Assembly (NCBI GenBank): GCA_016185105.1
Contig: JACPOE010000032.1
Span: 1-32,481, forward strand
DNA from: Bdellovibrio sp.
Lineage (GTDB): Bacteria; Bdellovibrionota; UBA1018
Direction of reading: 5' to 3'
Length of the DNA stretch: 32,481 nucleotides
Shown: positions 24,767 through 32,481 of the stretch, in pieces
Numbering within the stretch: the first letter of the stretch is position 1
How the letters are laid out: each line of letters starts with the position of its first letter
The notes under the pieces: generated by a model
The model's input: only the letters and a program-made list of their open reading frames with translations
Told to the model about the DNA's origin: nothing
Database searches by the model: none
Program-made: the position numbers and the translations under genes

Positions 24767-26741
24767 CGCTGTTCTCCTTTTGGGCTAAATCCAGTTTATC
24801 TTTAAAAAAAGTTGAATGTGTCTTAGGGAGCTTATTTATCGTAGCATCTGAAAGCGGAAGATAAATTCTGAAGGTGCTCCCTTTACCTTTTTGAGTGTCA
24901 ACATCAACAAAGCCACGGTGAGCCTCAACAAAGTATTTGGTCAAATAGAGGCCCAGTCCAGTTCCTGAGATCATTGTAGTTGTGTCGTTTTTTGCTCTGT
25001 AAAAGCGGGTAAAAAGATTTTGCTTTTCCTCTTCGCTCATTCCGATTCCCTGATCTTGAACGGAGACTACTAGCCAGTCATCTTCCTCGTAAGACCGGAC
25101 TTGGATCTCTCCTCCTTCGGGGGAATACTTTATTGCATTATCAATTAGATTATTAATGACTTTAGAGATGAGGGCAGGATCTATTTTGATTGGAAAAAGA
25201 GGTTCAAGATTTGAGTGAATTTTTATTCTACGGTGAGTCGCAAGCGTCTGGAGGTCTGTAATCGATTTTTCGATCAGTTGGTTGATGTCGCGGGATGCTA
25301 ACTGAATTTGCAGGCGATTTGATTCGACCTTACTCAGCTCTAAGATGCTAGAAATAAAGTGGTTGAGTTCTTCTGTAGAAGAAAAAATATTTTTAAGAGT
25401 TTCGCGTTCAGGAGGTAGAAGGCGATCCCCTGTGCGTTTCATCAGGACTTCCGCAAGTCCCTGGATGCGAGCTACGGGTGTTTTTAAATCATGTGTAACG
25501 AGATTTAAAAAATTGGTTTTCAGTTCCTCAACCTGCATTAGTATTTCGTGTTTTCTCTGGTAGTCCCATCTTTTTTTATATTCCCTAATCAGTCGATAAG
25601 GCACGGCTAGGTAGTAGCTAACAAAGATACCAACGAGCGGTTGGCTTTCCCTGATCCACCAACCATAAAACTGAAACAAAAGGTGACTAACAATAATAAA
25701 CGTCAGCGCCAGAGACAGAGTTGCGAATACGCCCCATAGGGGGGTGGAAGTTAAAATCCACCAAAGGACGATAGACGTTACGATAAAGGTCACTCCCGTG
25801 TTAATCGCCCCCGGTATTCGAAGGATCCCTTCTTTTTTCAGAATAGAATCCAAGATGTCGGCATGTACAACAATTTTAGGGTTTAGGAATGCCGTCTTCG
25901 CATAAGGAGTTAAAGCATAATCGCTAGAATCGTCGCTAGAAAGTGTCCCTACCAGGACCAATTTGTTTTTCAATAAATCCGGGCTGATTTTTCCTGTGAG
26001 AACATCAGCGAACGAGTAGCGATTGTACTGATGAGAACAGTTTTCACGGCAAACCATCGTAGACTGATGGTAGCGAAAGAAGAAATATTTTCCATCGACT
26101 TGAGGGACGTAAAAGGTCCCAGGTGGGAACTCATTTTCTCCAATTGCCCCGGTTTTCCTCGCAAAAAGTAGATGAAAAGAGGGGCGTTCGTACAACGACA
26201 GGAGGGCTCTGCGAGTGACTTTATCCTCCGCAAAGACATTTCCATCCTTGTGAACTACCGCGATAGCATGATCGACGCCTTCGAGGCCAACGGGCGGCAA
26301 CACCTCCCCAGTAACATCAAAAGGAGTTCCGAGGAGAAATGGGATGTGTTGGTTTTTTAGATTTTGAATCGCGGAGACTAACTTGCCGACCTGTGCTTTG
26401 GTCGCTTCTCCCTTCATCTGAAAAACTGGATTCATGTCTATGAGGTACCCAATGGCCTTGGGTTGGTACTCCGCTATCTTCTCTAAAAAACGAATATGGT
26501 GTTTAAGAGGGAGCGGAGCGAACTCATCTAGGGTCTTGATCGTATTATCATCTAGGGTGATTAGAGCGATTTCTGGATTTGGGGGCTGGGAGTAGCTCCG
26601 AGAAACCCGCATGTCGTATAAATTTGCCTCTAGGAAATTGAAATCGAAATTGAGGAGGAGGAAGCTAAGACTGGCAGCACCCGCAAGAACGGTAAGAGGT
26701 TTCTCAAATTTCCGGACCCACTTGCGCAGCCATTTTTGCAT
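24741..26741 (-). CDS. CHASE2-domain membrane histidine kinase
   Basis: A 666-residue sensor kinase. One membrane helix (about 16-32) leads into a large periplasmic CHASE2 sensor (about 35-310; LYDMRVSRSY and IALITLDDNTI are typical), then three membrane helices (about 313-390). The cytoplasmic kinase has HisKA with phospho-acceptor H417 (VTHDLKTPVARIQG) and an HATPase_c domain with N box NLIDNAIKYSPEGG, G1 DQGIGMS and G2 GTGLGLYLTKY. The C-terminal 40 residues are polar and unmatched. The gene order HK then NtrC-type regulator, with overlap, indicates its partner. The signal sensed by CHASE2 is unknown. The 45 bases before it, after ribD, hold no convincing promoter, so it may be read through from ribD. 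Confidence 0.93.
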   Translation of the reverse strand: MQKWLRKWVRKFEKPLTVLAGAASLSFLLLNFDFNFLEANLYDMRVSRSYSQPPNPEIALITLDDNTIKTLDEFAPLPLKHHIRFLEKIAEYQPKAIGYLIDMNPVFQMKGEATKAQVGKLVSAIQNLKNQHIPFLLGTPFDVTGEVLPPVGLEGVDHAIAVVHKDGNVFAEDKVTRRALLSLYERPSFHLLFARKTGAIGENEFPPGTFYVPQVDGKYFFFRYHQSTMVCRENCSHQYNRYSFADVLTGKISPDLLKNKLVLVGTLSSDDSSDYALTPYAKTAFLNPKIVVHADILDSILKKEGILRIPGAINTGVTFIVTSIVLWWILTSTPLWGVFATLSLALTFIIVSHLLFQFYGWWIRESQPLVGIFVSYYLAVPYRLIREYKKRWDYQRKHEILMQVEELKTNFLNLVTHDLKTPVARIQGLAEVLMKRTGDRLLPPERETLKNIFSSTEELNHFISSILELSKVESNRLQIQLASRDINQLIEKSITDLQTLATHRRIKIHSNLEPLFPIKIDPALISKVINNLIDNAIKYSPEGGEIQVRSYEEDDWLVVSVQDQGIGMSEEEKQNLFTRFYRAKNDTTTMISGTGLGLYLTKYFVEAHRGFVDVDTQKGKGSTFRIYLPLSDATINKLPKTHSTFFKDKLDLAQKENSDVSSPSGR

Positions 26742-26786
26742 GACTCTTTTTCCCGCCCCAAGACCTATATCAAAGGGCTTTGCAAA

Positions 26787-28145
26787 TCACTTCAGAAAAA
26801 AGGACTTTGCGAGGTGAGGCGGAACCATCTCGATTAGGACATCCCTGCCGAGCTGTGTCTGATGGATAATCTCAAACCGTGGCGCGTGAGATAAGGGTGA
26901 TGGATTGTAAATCCGATTTTTAATTCCGCCTGTGACGACAGGGGCTATGAAAACATGCGCCACGTCAACACACTGAGCCTTGAGCCAGGTTGAAAGTGTC
27001 CTGGCTCCCCCTTCGATCAAAACGCTTTGAAGGGGTTTTGAGAGTGCGGCACTCAGATTTGGATCTTTAAAAAAAACACAGATTTGCTTCGGCCCTAATT
27101 CTCTGGCTTTCGATGGTAACGCTGCCCACCGAACTGATTTAGACTTAGAAGTCCAAGATCTCTCTGCCCGCCCCAGGAGGGAACTAGAAGTGAAAATCAC
27201 AACCTCTCTGTTTGGCCGAAAAAGTCCGCGAAAAAGCACTTTTTGAGCCGCCTTGGGGCAATCCAACATCAAACCCTTGGGGTCAAAAATCAGTGGAACC
27301 GGGTCGTGTTGATGGGGGAGGTTGCAGCTGCGCGCATCCAATTTAGGGAGGTCAGTTATGACTGTCCTAGCCCCCACAAGGACGGCATCGTACTTTTGCC
27401 TGAGCCAGTGCGTGTAGGAGCGAGAAGGTTCCGAGGAGATCCACTTCGAATGATCCCAGTCATCCGCAAGTTGTCCATCTAATGTTTGCGCCCATTTTAG
27501 CCCAAAAACCGGGCGTTTCAGGTCGGTTCCATTTGTTTTGAGGTGGTGGGCGCGGACAAAGAATGGGTAGTTGGAAGCAATAGCTTCCTGCTGATAAATT
27601 CCGACTAAAACTTCTTTTCCGCTCTTGCGAAGTTTCCGAATCCCTTTGCCATTCACCAATGGGTTGGGGTCCTGCGCAGCAATGACAATCCTACGAATCG
27701 GGGTATTAATTAGGGCTTCCACACATGGGGGCTGGTGTCCATGGTGGGCACAGGGCTCTAGAGTTACATAAAGGGTCGCGTTTTTTAATGCAGATACGCC
27801 CTTTTTTGCTTTTGCTTCCAGGATCGCTACGGTCTCTGCATGAAGACCGCCGTGGGCTTGGGTGCATCCTCGGCCAAGTTCTGTCTTTCCGTCTGCAGCG
27901 ACAATGATGCAACCCACGGATGGATTTGGATTAGTAATACCAACGCCCCGTGAACTCTCTTCGAGAGCTTGAAGCATCCAATAAGCATCGGTGAAAAGCT
28001 GAGGAGTTTCTGGGGTGGGGATGTAAAAATCTTTGAAAAGGTTTTCCGGGATGATTCGTGTTAGCGAACCACCCCAGGAAAACCCAACCCTAAGATGAGA
28101 TAGTCTTGAGATGTACTTGCGGTTAGGGTTGAACCTGCTTGCCAC
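26787..28145 (-). CDS. ribD: RibD, bifunctional riboflavin-biosynthesis deaminase/reductase
   Basis: RibD performs the second and third steps of riboflavin synthesis (pyrimidine deamination, then ribosyl reduction with NADPH). The N-terminal deaminase has TNPNPSVGCIIV (71-82), the zinc and catalytic motif HAE (102-104) and EPCAHHGHQPPC (130-141). The reductase domain (from about 210) shows LKWAQTLDGQLA, KWISSEPSR and LVGARTVITDLPKLDAR. At 452 residues it is longer than the usual 360-370: about 50 N-terminal residues precede the core. The GTG at 28145 has AGAAGG eight bases upstream, supporting the long form; the in-frame ATG at codon 57 would start inside the conserved fold. No other rib gene is in the window. 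Confidence 0.93.
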   Translation of the reverse strand: MASRFNPNRKYISRLSHLRVGFSWGGSLTRIIPENLFKDFYIPTPETPQLFTDAYWMLQALEESSRGVGITNPNPSVGCIIVAADGKTELGRGCTQAHGGLHAETVAILEAKAKKGVSALKNATLYVTLEPCAHHGHQPPCVEALINTPIRRIVIAAQDPNPLVNGKGIRKLRKSGKEVLVGIYQQEAIASNYPFFVRAHHLKTNGTDLKRPVFGLKWAQTLDGQLADDWDHSKWISSEPSRSYTHWLRQKYDAVLVGARTVITDLPKLDARSCNLPHQHDPVPLIFDPKGLMLDCPKAAQKVLFRGLFRPNREVVIFTSSSLLGRAERSWTSKSKSVRWAALPSKARELGPKQICVFFKDPNLSAALSKPLQSVLIEGGARTLSTWLKAQCVDVAHVFIAPVVTGGIKNRIYNPSPLSHAPRFEIIHQTQLGRDVLIEMVPPHLAKSFFLK

Positions 28146-28158
28146 TCAAAAGGCCTTC

Positions 28159-28599
28159 TTATTTCGATCTCAACATTTTTTGAACTTCGTCAGTATGTTC
28201 AGTTTCAGTCCTGACATATCCGCGGGCCATTTCTTCTAGGGCAATGTCGTCACCCGAAAGCTTGACCAGCTTCTTGTACAAATCTAGAGTCTCTTCCTCA
28301 AAGCCTAAGCTTTCTTTCAAAATTTGGTCTACGGAATGAATATTGTTTTCCTCGATCCGTGCGTTGACCATAGGAGGGTGTCCGCCGAGGGAGGTGATTT
28401 TTTCACCGATTTCAGTGGCATGAGCCATGCTCTCTTGGGCTTGATCTCGGAACCATTTTTGAATTGGGATCCGGTTATGCCCCATAATCATGAAAGAATA
28501 GTGCAAATAGCGGCTGATTCCAGACATCTCTGCCTGAAAAATCTGCATCAAACATTCCATTACTTCTGGTTTTACATTTTTCTTGGTTTCTTCTCTCAT
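28159..28599 (-). CDS. Bacterioferritin-like ferritin-fold protein
   Basis: A 146-residue four-helix ferritin-fold protein, a little shorter than E. coli Bfr (158). Likely di-iron ligands, by alignment to the family, are E24 (FQAEMSGISRY), E56 with H60 (QESMAHATEI), E96, and E132 with H135 (TETEHTDE). Methionine 58 aligns with the heme-binding methionine of Bfr, so heme binding is possible but not shown. It probably stores iron or protects from peroxide in the cytoplasm. Start ATG 28599 with AAGGA five bases upstream. It is only 13 bases from ribD and may share its transcript, which fits a flavin and iron theme but is inference. Confidence 0.85.
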   Translation of the reverse strand: MREETKKNVKPEVMECLMQIFQAEMSGISRYLHYSFMIMGHNRIPIQKWFRDQAQESMAHATEIGEKITSLGGHPPMVNARIEENNIHSVDQILKESLGFEEETLDLYKKLVKLSGDDIALEEMARGYVRTETEHTDEVQKMLRSK

Positions 28600-28676
28600 A
28601 CTAATCCTTTTTTTTCGGTAGTAAGATCACACTTTGACAAGCGTGCAAAGAGAAATCGAAACCCGTTCGTAGAAAA

Positions 28677-29498
28677 TTATTCTCTATATTCGTCTTCAAA
28701 TGTTTTGCCTTCCTTCTCGAGATTTGAAGGCATAAACGACTCAGGATTTTCTTTTTTCCAGAAGACAAAACGGCCGATCCACGTTTCTTTGATAGGTCTT
28801 CCTCGGAGGAGGATTTTTCCAACTGCGAGTAATAGCACAAGAATACCGGTAGCCAATGCTATCACAGTGGACCAGGGAACTTCGGGTTCGCCCGTAGGGT
28901 TTAATGGCTCAGATATTTCAGCGTCTTGGGCAATTTCAGCGGCTTTCCCGCTTTCCATAAGTGGACTGTTGAGGAGCTCCAAAATTCGATAAGCAGCGCA
29001 AAAAAGTGATTTAGTGATACTTGCTGATAGGTTTTTCTTTTTCAGACACTCATGAAGAGCAGAGTTTGCCTCTGTCATGTCTAGTCTTGAGTCTAGTCCA
29101 AAACCAAACTGTGTCCGCGTGGTTCCGGACTTTGGAAAAACAACTAAAAGTAAATTGTCCCCCTTAACGGAAGCATCGAGTTTCCAAGAGTGGAAGATTT
29201 TTTTTGTCCACGACTCTTCCGTTTCGTTTCCTGCGGGATCCTTCAAGATCGCAAAAATAATTTTCTGGTCAGTCAGGCGCTGGTGCTCTGAAAGGATTTC
29301 CAACAAGGGTTTAAGCTCTCCGGTTCGCAATATCCCGGTTTCGTCAAAGAGGGCTTGGCCGTCCGCTAGAGATGGAATCAGCTGGGGCTCGCTGGGGCCA
29401 GCAAAGCAGAGGAAGGAGCCTCCCATGCCTCCTACTAGCAGGGGCAACAAAATCCGTAGCCAACAGAGTTTAAAGTCATTCACACCCCCATTATACAT
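28677..29498 (-). CDS. TPM-domain (YgcG-like) membrane-anchored exported protein
   Basis: A protein with a signal sequence, an extracytoplasmic TPM domain and a C-terminal membrane helix. With the ATG at 29498 it has 273 residues: signal (LCWLRILLPLLVGGMGGSFL), TPM domain with LFDETGILRTGELKPLLEIL, IFAILKDPAG, and GDNLLLVVFPKSGTTRTQFG (about 50-185), linker, then a helix (VIALATGILVLLLAVGKILL) and a short charged tail. The frame remains open up to an ATG at 29588, but the extra 30 residues would bury the signal peptide and have no ribosome site, so the shorter start is chosen. A GTG at 29483 is also possible. TPM proteins are known as photosystem-repair phosphatases in plants and as membrane proteins of unclear job in bacteria. 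Confidence 0.75.
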   Translation of the reverse strand: MYNGGVNDFKLCWLRILLPLLVGGMGGSFLCFAGPSEPQLIPSLADGQALFDETGILRTGELKPLLEILSEHQRLTDQKIIFAILKDPAGNETEESWTKKIFHSWKLDASVKGDNLLLVVFPKSGTTRTQFGFGLDSRLDMTEANSALHECLKKKNLSASITKSLFCAAYRILELLNSPLMESGKAAEIAQDAEISEPLNPTGEPEVPWSTVIALATGILVLLLAVGKILLRGRPIKETWIGRFVFWKKENPESFMPSNLEKEGKTFEDEYRE

Positions 29499-29696
29499 GC
29501 GAATTAGGGGTAACCCAATGCCGTGGAGCGTTATTCGGTAAGGCTGAGGATCAGCTTTAACTGTGAATGAGTGTGTTAGGTTCTGCATAGTAAAGTATTA
29601 AAATAGTCAGGTATTAGGAAAGGGTGGTCTTTACGTTCTAGGTTAGGCGCGATTCCCATTGATTGTCTGGGGGGATTCGGGGTATGCACGTCCCAT

Positions 29697-29702
29697 TATA
29701 AC
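29697..29702 (+). promoter_or_regulatory. Candidate -10 element for rpsB operon
   Basis: TATAAC (five of six consensus) lies 172 bases before the rpsB start. No good -35 is seen at the right distance (GATTCG or ATTCGG at 16-17 bases). It would place the transcript start near 29705-29709, at the left arm of the first leader stem. Confidence 0.4.
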
Positions 29703-29705
29703 GCA

Positions 29706-29834
29706 CACTTCAGATAACGTGGTTCCAGCTAAGACTGGCGCTGAAGTGGAGGGGAACTCAGGGCTTTTCAGGATTTGCCTGAAATTTTTAAATTGAGTTC
29801 CAGAAACCGCGGTAGCCTATCAGCGCGTTCGCGC
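29706..29834 (+). ncRNA. Structured 5' leader of rpsB (candidate S2 autoregulatory element)
   Basis: Three hairpins can be read. Stem 1: CACTTCAG (29706-29713) with CTGAAGTG (29741-29748), enclosing a small CCAG/CTGG hairpin (29725-29728 with 29735-29738). Stem 2: GGAACTCA (29753-29760) with TGAGTTCC (29794-29801), enclosing TTTCAGG (29766-29772) with CCTGAAA (29778-29784). Stem 3: GCGC-GTTC-GCGC (29823-29834) followed by CGTTTTGTCTT, which looks like a weak terminator. GGAAC at 29753 could also pair with GTTCC at 29722, which excludes stem 2, so a switch is conceivable. In gammaproteobacteria S2 represses its own operon through a leader (the t44/tff RNA); position and structure here suggest a similar control, but no sequence match is claimed. 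Confidence 0.5.
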
Positions 29835-29874
29835 CGTTTTGTCTTCCGCATATTATTAAGTCGAGGAGTCTTAA

Positions 29875-30792
29875 ATGCCTGCTGTCACGATGCGTGAACT
29901 TTTAGAATCAGGTGTCCATTTCGGTCACCAAACCCGCCGTTGGAATCCGAAAATGAAGCCTTACGTTTTCGGTGCACGGAACGGAATCTATATTATCGAT
30001 TTACAAAAAACCGTCGATCAAACTCGTGCTGCTTGCACTTTTGCAGCTCAAGTTGCAGCAGAAGGTAAGAAGGTTCTTTTTGTAGGAACCAAGAAGCAAG
30101 CTAAAGAAGTGATCGAAGAAGAAGCAAGGCGCTCTAACATGTACTACGTTAACAACCGCTGGTTGGGTGGCATGTTGACTAACTATCAGACTGTCAAAGC
30201 CTCGATTGATCGATTGAAGAAAATTGAAGCTCTCAAGATTTCTCCTGAGTGGGATGAAACTCCAAAAAAAGAACAGTCTCGCTATGACCGTGAATTGGAA
30301 AATTTAAAGAAGTCCCTTGGTGGAATCCAGGACATGAAAAAGTTGCCAGGAGCAATCTTTGTCGTGGACACCGAAAAAGAACACATCGCAGTTAAGGAAG
30401 CGAAGAAACTTGGAATTCCAACTATCGCCGTAGTGGATACTAATTGCGATCCTTCTGACATCACTTATGTGATTCCTGGGAACGATGATGCAATTCGGAG
30501 CATTCGCTTGTTTGCGAGATTGATCGCCGACAGTTGCATTGAAGGTGCCCGCGCCTTCCAGGAAAAGCTACGCGCTCAGGAAATTGCTGAAACCAGCAAG
30601 GAAGAAGAGACTGAGAAGAAGGTATCCCGTTTCGAAGGAGATATCGATCTTCAGGGCGTGGATGAAGCTGACCTTGAAGCACAGCAAGAAGAAGGTCCTG
30701 CAGAAGAGCCAACTGCTGAGGGTGCTGCTCCTGCTGAAGCTAAACCCCAGGTCCAGGTAGAGAAAAAGGCTAAGAAAGTAAAGGGAGAGTAA
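29875..30792 (+). CDS. rpsB: Ribosomal protein S2 (uS2) with acidic, Ala/Glu-rich C-terminal extension
   Basis: S2 binds the small-subunit head near S1. The core (about 1-235) includes [47 protein letters not shown] and [12 protein letters not shown]. Its length of 305 residues exceeds the usual 240-260 because of a tail rich in Glu, Ala and Pro, ending in a basic stretch ([11 protein letters not shown]). ATG 29875 with AGGAG upstream. It heads the operon rpsB-tsf-pyrH-frr, with tsf 3 bases downstream. The leader upstream probably regulates it. Confidence 0.97.
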   Translation: MPAVTMRELLESGVHFGHQTRRWNPKMKPYVFGARNGIYIIDLQKTVDQTRAACTFAAQVAAEGKKVLFVGTKKQAKEVIEEEARRSNMYYVNNRWLGGMLTNYQTVKASIDRLKKIEALKISPEWDETPKKEQSRYDRELENLKKSLGGIQDMKKLPGAIFVVDTEKEHIAVKEAKKLGIPTIAVVDTNCDPSDITYVIPGNDDAIRSIRLFARLIADSCIEGARAFQEKLRAQEIAETSKEEETEKKVSRFEGDIDLQGVDEADLEAQQEEGPAEEPTAEGAAPAEAKPQVQVEKKAKKVKGE

Positions 30793-30795
30793 GTC

Positions 30796-31413
30796 GTGGA
30801 AATTTCAGCATCCCTAGTCAAAGAACTGCGCGAAAAAACCGGGGCCGGAATGATGGATTGCAAGAAGGCCCTTTTGGAAAGCTCAGGCGATTTTGAGAAG
30901 GCCGTTGAATACCTTCGTAAGAAGGGAATTGCATCGGCAGCCAAAAAAGCAGGTCGGTTAACAAAAGAAGGGGCTGTAGCCTCTTATATCCACGGAGAGG
31001 GCAAAGTAGGCGTTCTCCTGGAAGTGAATTGTGAAACTGACTTTGTCGCTCGAACTGAACAATTTCGTCAATTGGTCAAAGATATTGCAATGCATGTTGC
31101 AGCAGCAAACCCTCAGTGGGTAAGATCGGATGAAGTACCTGCTGATGTTCTTAGTAAAGAAAAGGAAATTGCCATGGCTCAAATGGCATCTTCCGGTAAG
31201 CCAGCAGCTGTTGTTGAAAAGATTGCCGAGGGGAAACTGAAGAAGTTTTTCGAAGACAATTGCCTCCTCAATCAGGCTTTTGTGAAAGACCCAGGCAAGT
31301 CCATTGAACAACTTCTGAAAGAAACGGTGGCCACTCTCGGTGAGAACATTTCAGTGCGAAGATTTGCACGGTATGCGCTCGGTGAAGGTTTGAAAACAGA
31401 AGAAACCCAGTAA
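30796..31413 (+). CDS. tsf: Elongation factor Ts
   Basis: EF-Ts is the nucleotide exchange factor for EF-Tu. The 205-residue product is the short form, as in Thermus, rather than the 280-residue E. coli form. The N-terminal UBA-like domain has [18 protein letters not shown], and the core shows [18 protein letters not shown] and [18 protein letters not shown]. The start is GTG 30796, preceded by AGGGAGAGTAAG close to the rpsB stop, suggesting translational coupling. Gene order with rpsB is nearly universal. Confidence 0.97.
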   Translation: MEISASLVKELREKTGAGMMDCKKALLESSGDFEKAVEYLRKKGIASAAKKAGRLTKEGAVASYIHGEGKVGVLLEVNCETDFVARTEQFRQLVKDIAMHVAAANPQWVRSDEVPADVLSKEKEIAMAQMASSGKPAAVVEKIAEGKLKKFFEDNCLLNQAFVKDPGKSIEQLLKETVATLGENISVRRFARYALGEGLKTEETQ

Positions 31414-31418
31414 TTTGA

Positions 31419-32174
<756 letters not shown>

Positions 32175-32202
32175 TGTCTCTAGGCTCTCGTAAGGAGAAC
32201 AA

Positions 32203-32481
32203 ATGACGAAACCCCTCATCGACGGTATGACCCAAAATATGGATAAGAGCATTCAGGCATTGAAGGCTGAGCTTGCTAAGGTCCGTACGGGGCGTGCCTC
32301 AACCGCACTTTTAGATACGGTTCATGCAGACTATTATGGGTCAAGCGTACCGTTGAACCAGGTAGCCAATATTACAACTCCTGATGCTCGGACTATTCAA
32401 GTTTCCCCGTGGGAAGCTGGAATGATTGGAGCGATCGAAAAAGCAATCCATACAGCAAATTTGGGGCTTACTCCGCAGAGC
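32203..32481 (+). CDS. frr: Ribosome recycling factor (3' end outside window)
   Basis: The first 93 codons of RRF (usually about 185 residues) are present. RRF with EF-G splits ribosomes after termination. Family motifs: [20 protein letters not shown], the [17 protein letters not shown] turn and the [20 protein letters not shown] helix. ATG with AAGGAG seven bases upstream (32192-32197). It completes the common rpsB-tsf-pyrH-frr cluster; the window stops inside domain II. Confidence 0.97.
   Translation, partial: MTKPLIDGMTQNMDKSIQALKAELAKVRTGRASTALLDTVHADYYGSSVPLNQVANITTPDARTIQVSPWEAGMIGAIEKAIHTANLGLTPQS

Noticed and set aside
28324..28992. 222-codon open frame on the plus strand bridging two minus-strand genes
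   Set aside because: It is antisense to the bacterioferritin-like and TPM genes, both of which have clear family motifs.
29499..29588. Upstream extension of the TPM gene to ATG 29588
   Set aside because: It would place 30 polar residues before the signal peptide and has no ribosome site.

Overview
The window is a chromosomal segment from a Gram-negative, type IV pilus-bearing bacterium. Evidence for an outer membrane is direct: a PilQ secretin, a six-POTRA Omp85 barrel protein and a TamB-like protein. The gene order (ABC ATPase, ABC permease, pilD, one extra gene, pilM-N-O-P-Q) resembles the Myxococcus xanthus pil locus, where pilH and pilI (ABC transporter) precede pilD and pilMNOPQ. With the CHASE2 kinase, the QEGLA-motif protease and the secreted proteins, this suggests a lineage from the former Deltaproteobacteria, perhaps Bdellovibrionota or Myxococcota. 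That placement is inference from synteny and protein style; no 16S or tRNA gene is present.

Region 1 (1-7919, + strand) is the pilus operon: end of a PilH-like ATPase, PilI-like permease, prepilin peptidase PilD, an unrecognised one-pass membrane protein with pseudopilin-like features, then pilM, pilN, pilO, pilP and pilQ with overlapping or nearly overlapping ends. pilM is broken near 3410 by a deletion that also shifts frame. Region 2 (7919-11076) continues the same strand with a TPR protein, efp, accB and accC. efp has a candidate promoter of its own that would give a leaderless mRNA. Region 3 (11170-19019) is an envelope-biogenesis operon: acidic TPR protein, 1373-residue TamB-like protein and an Omp85 protein with six POTRA domains.

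Region 4 (19068-20088) is rplM-rpsI with a candidate promoter and a clear intrinsic terminator. Region 5 (20174-23251) looks accessory: a MATCAP/DUF1704-type metallopeptidase on +, a secreted protein with a phosphoribosyltransferase PRPP-loop signature on -, and a tiny signal-peptide-bearing reading frame that seems frameshifted. Region 6 (23252-29498, - strand) is a probable operon read right to left: TPM-domain membrane protein, bacterioferritin-like protein, RibD, CHASE2 histidine kinase and an NtrC-type sigma-54 response regulator whose start overlaps the kinase end.

Region 7 (29697-32481, + strand) is the widespread rpsB-tsf-pyrH-frr translation operon, with frr cut by the window edge. 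It is preceded by a leader holding two nested stem-loops and a third GC hairpin, a good candidate for an S2-responsive regulatory RNA.

No CRISPR array, insertion sequence, tRNA or rRNA was seen. The most interesting points are the exported PRTase-like protein, the rpsB leader, the broken pilM (with a degenerate PilM-docking motif in PilN), and the short exported reading frame next to the PRTase-like gene.
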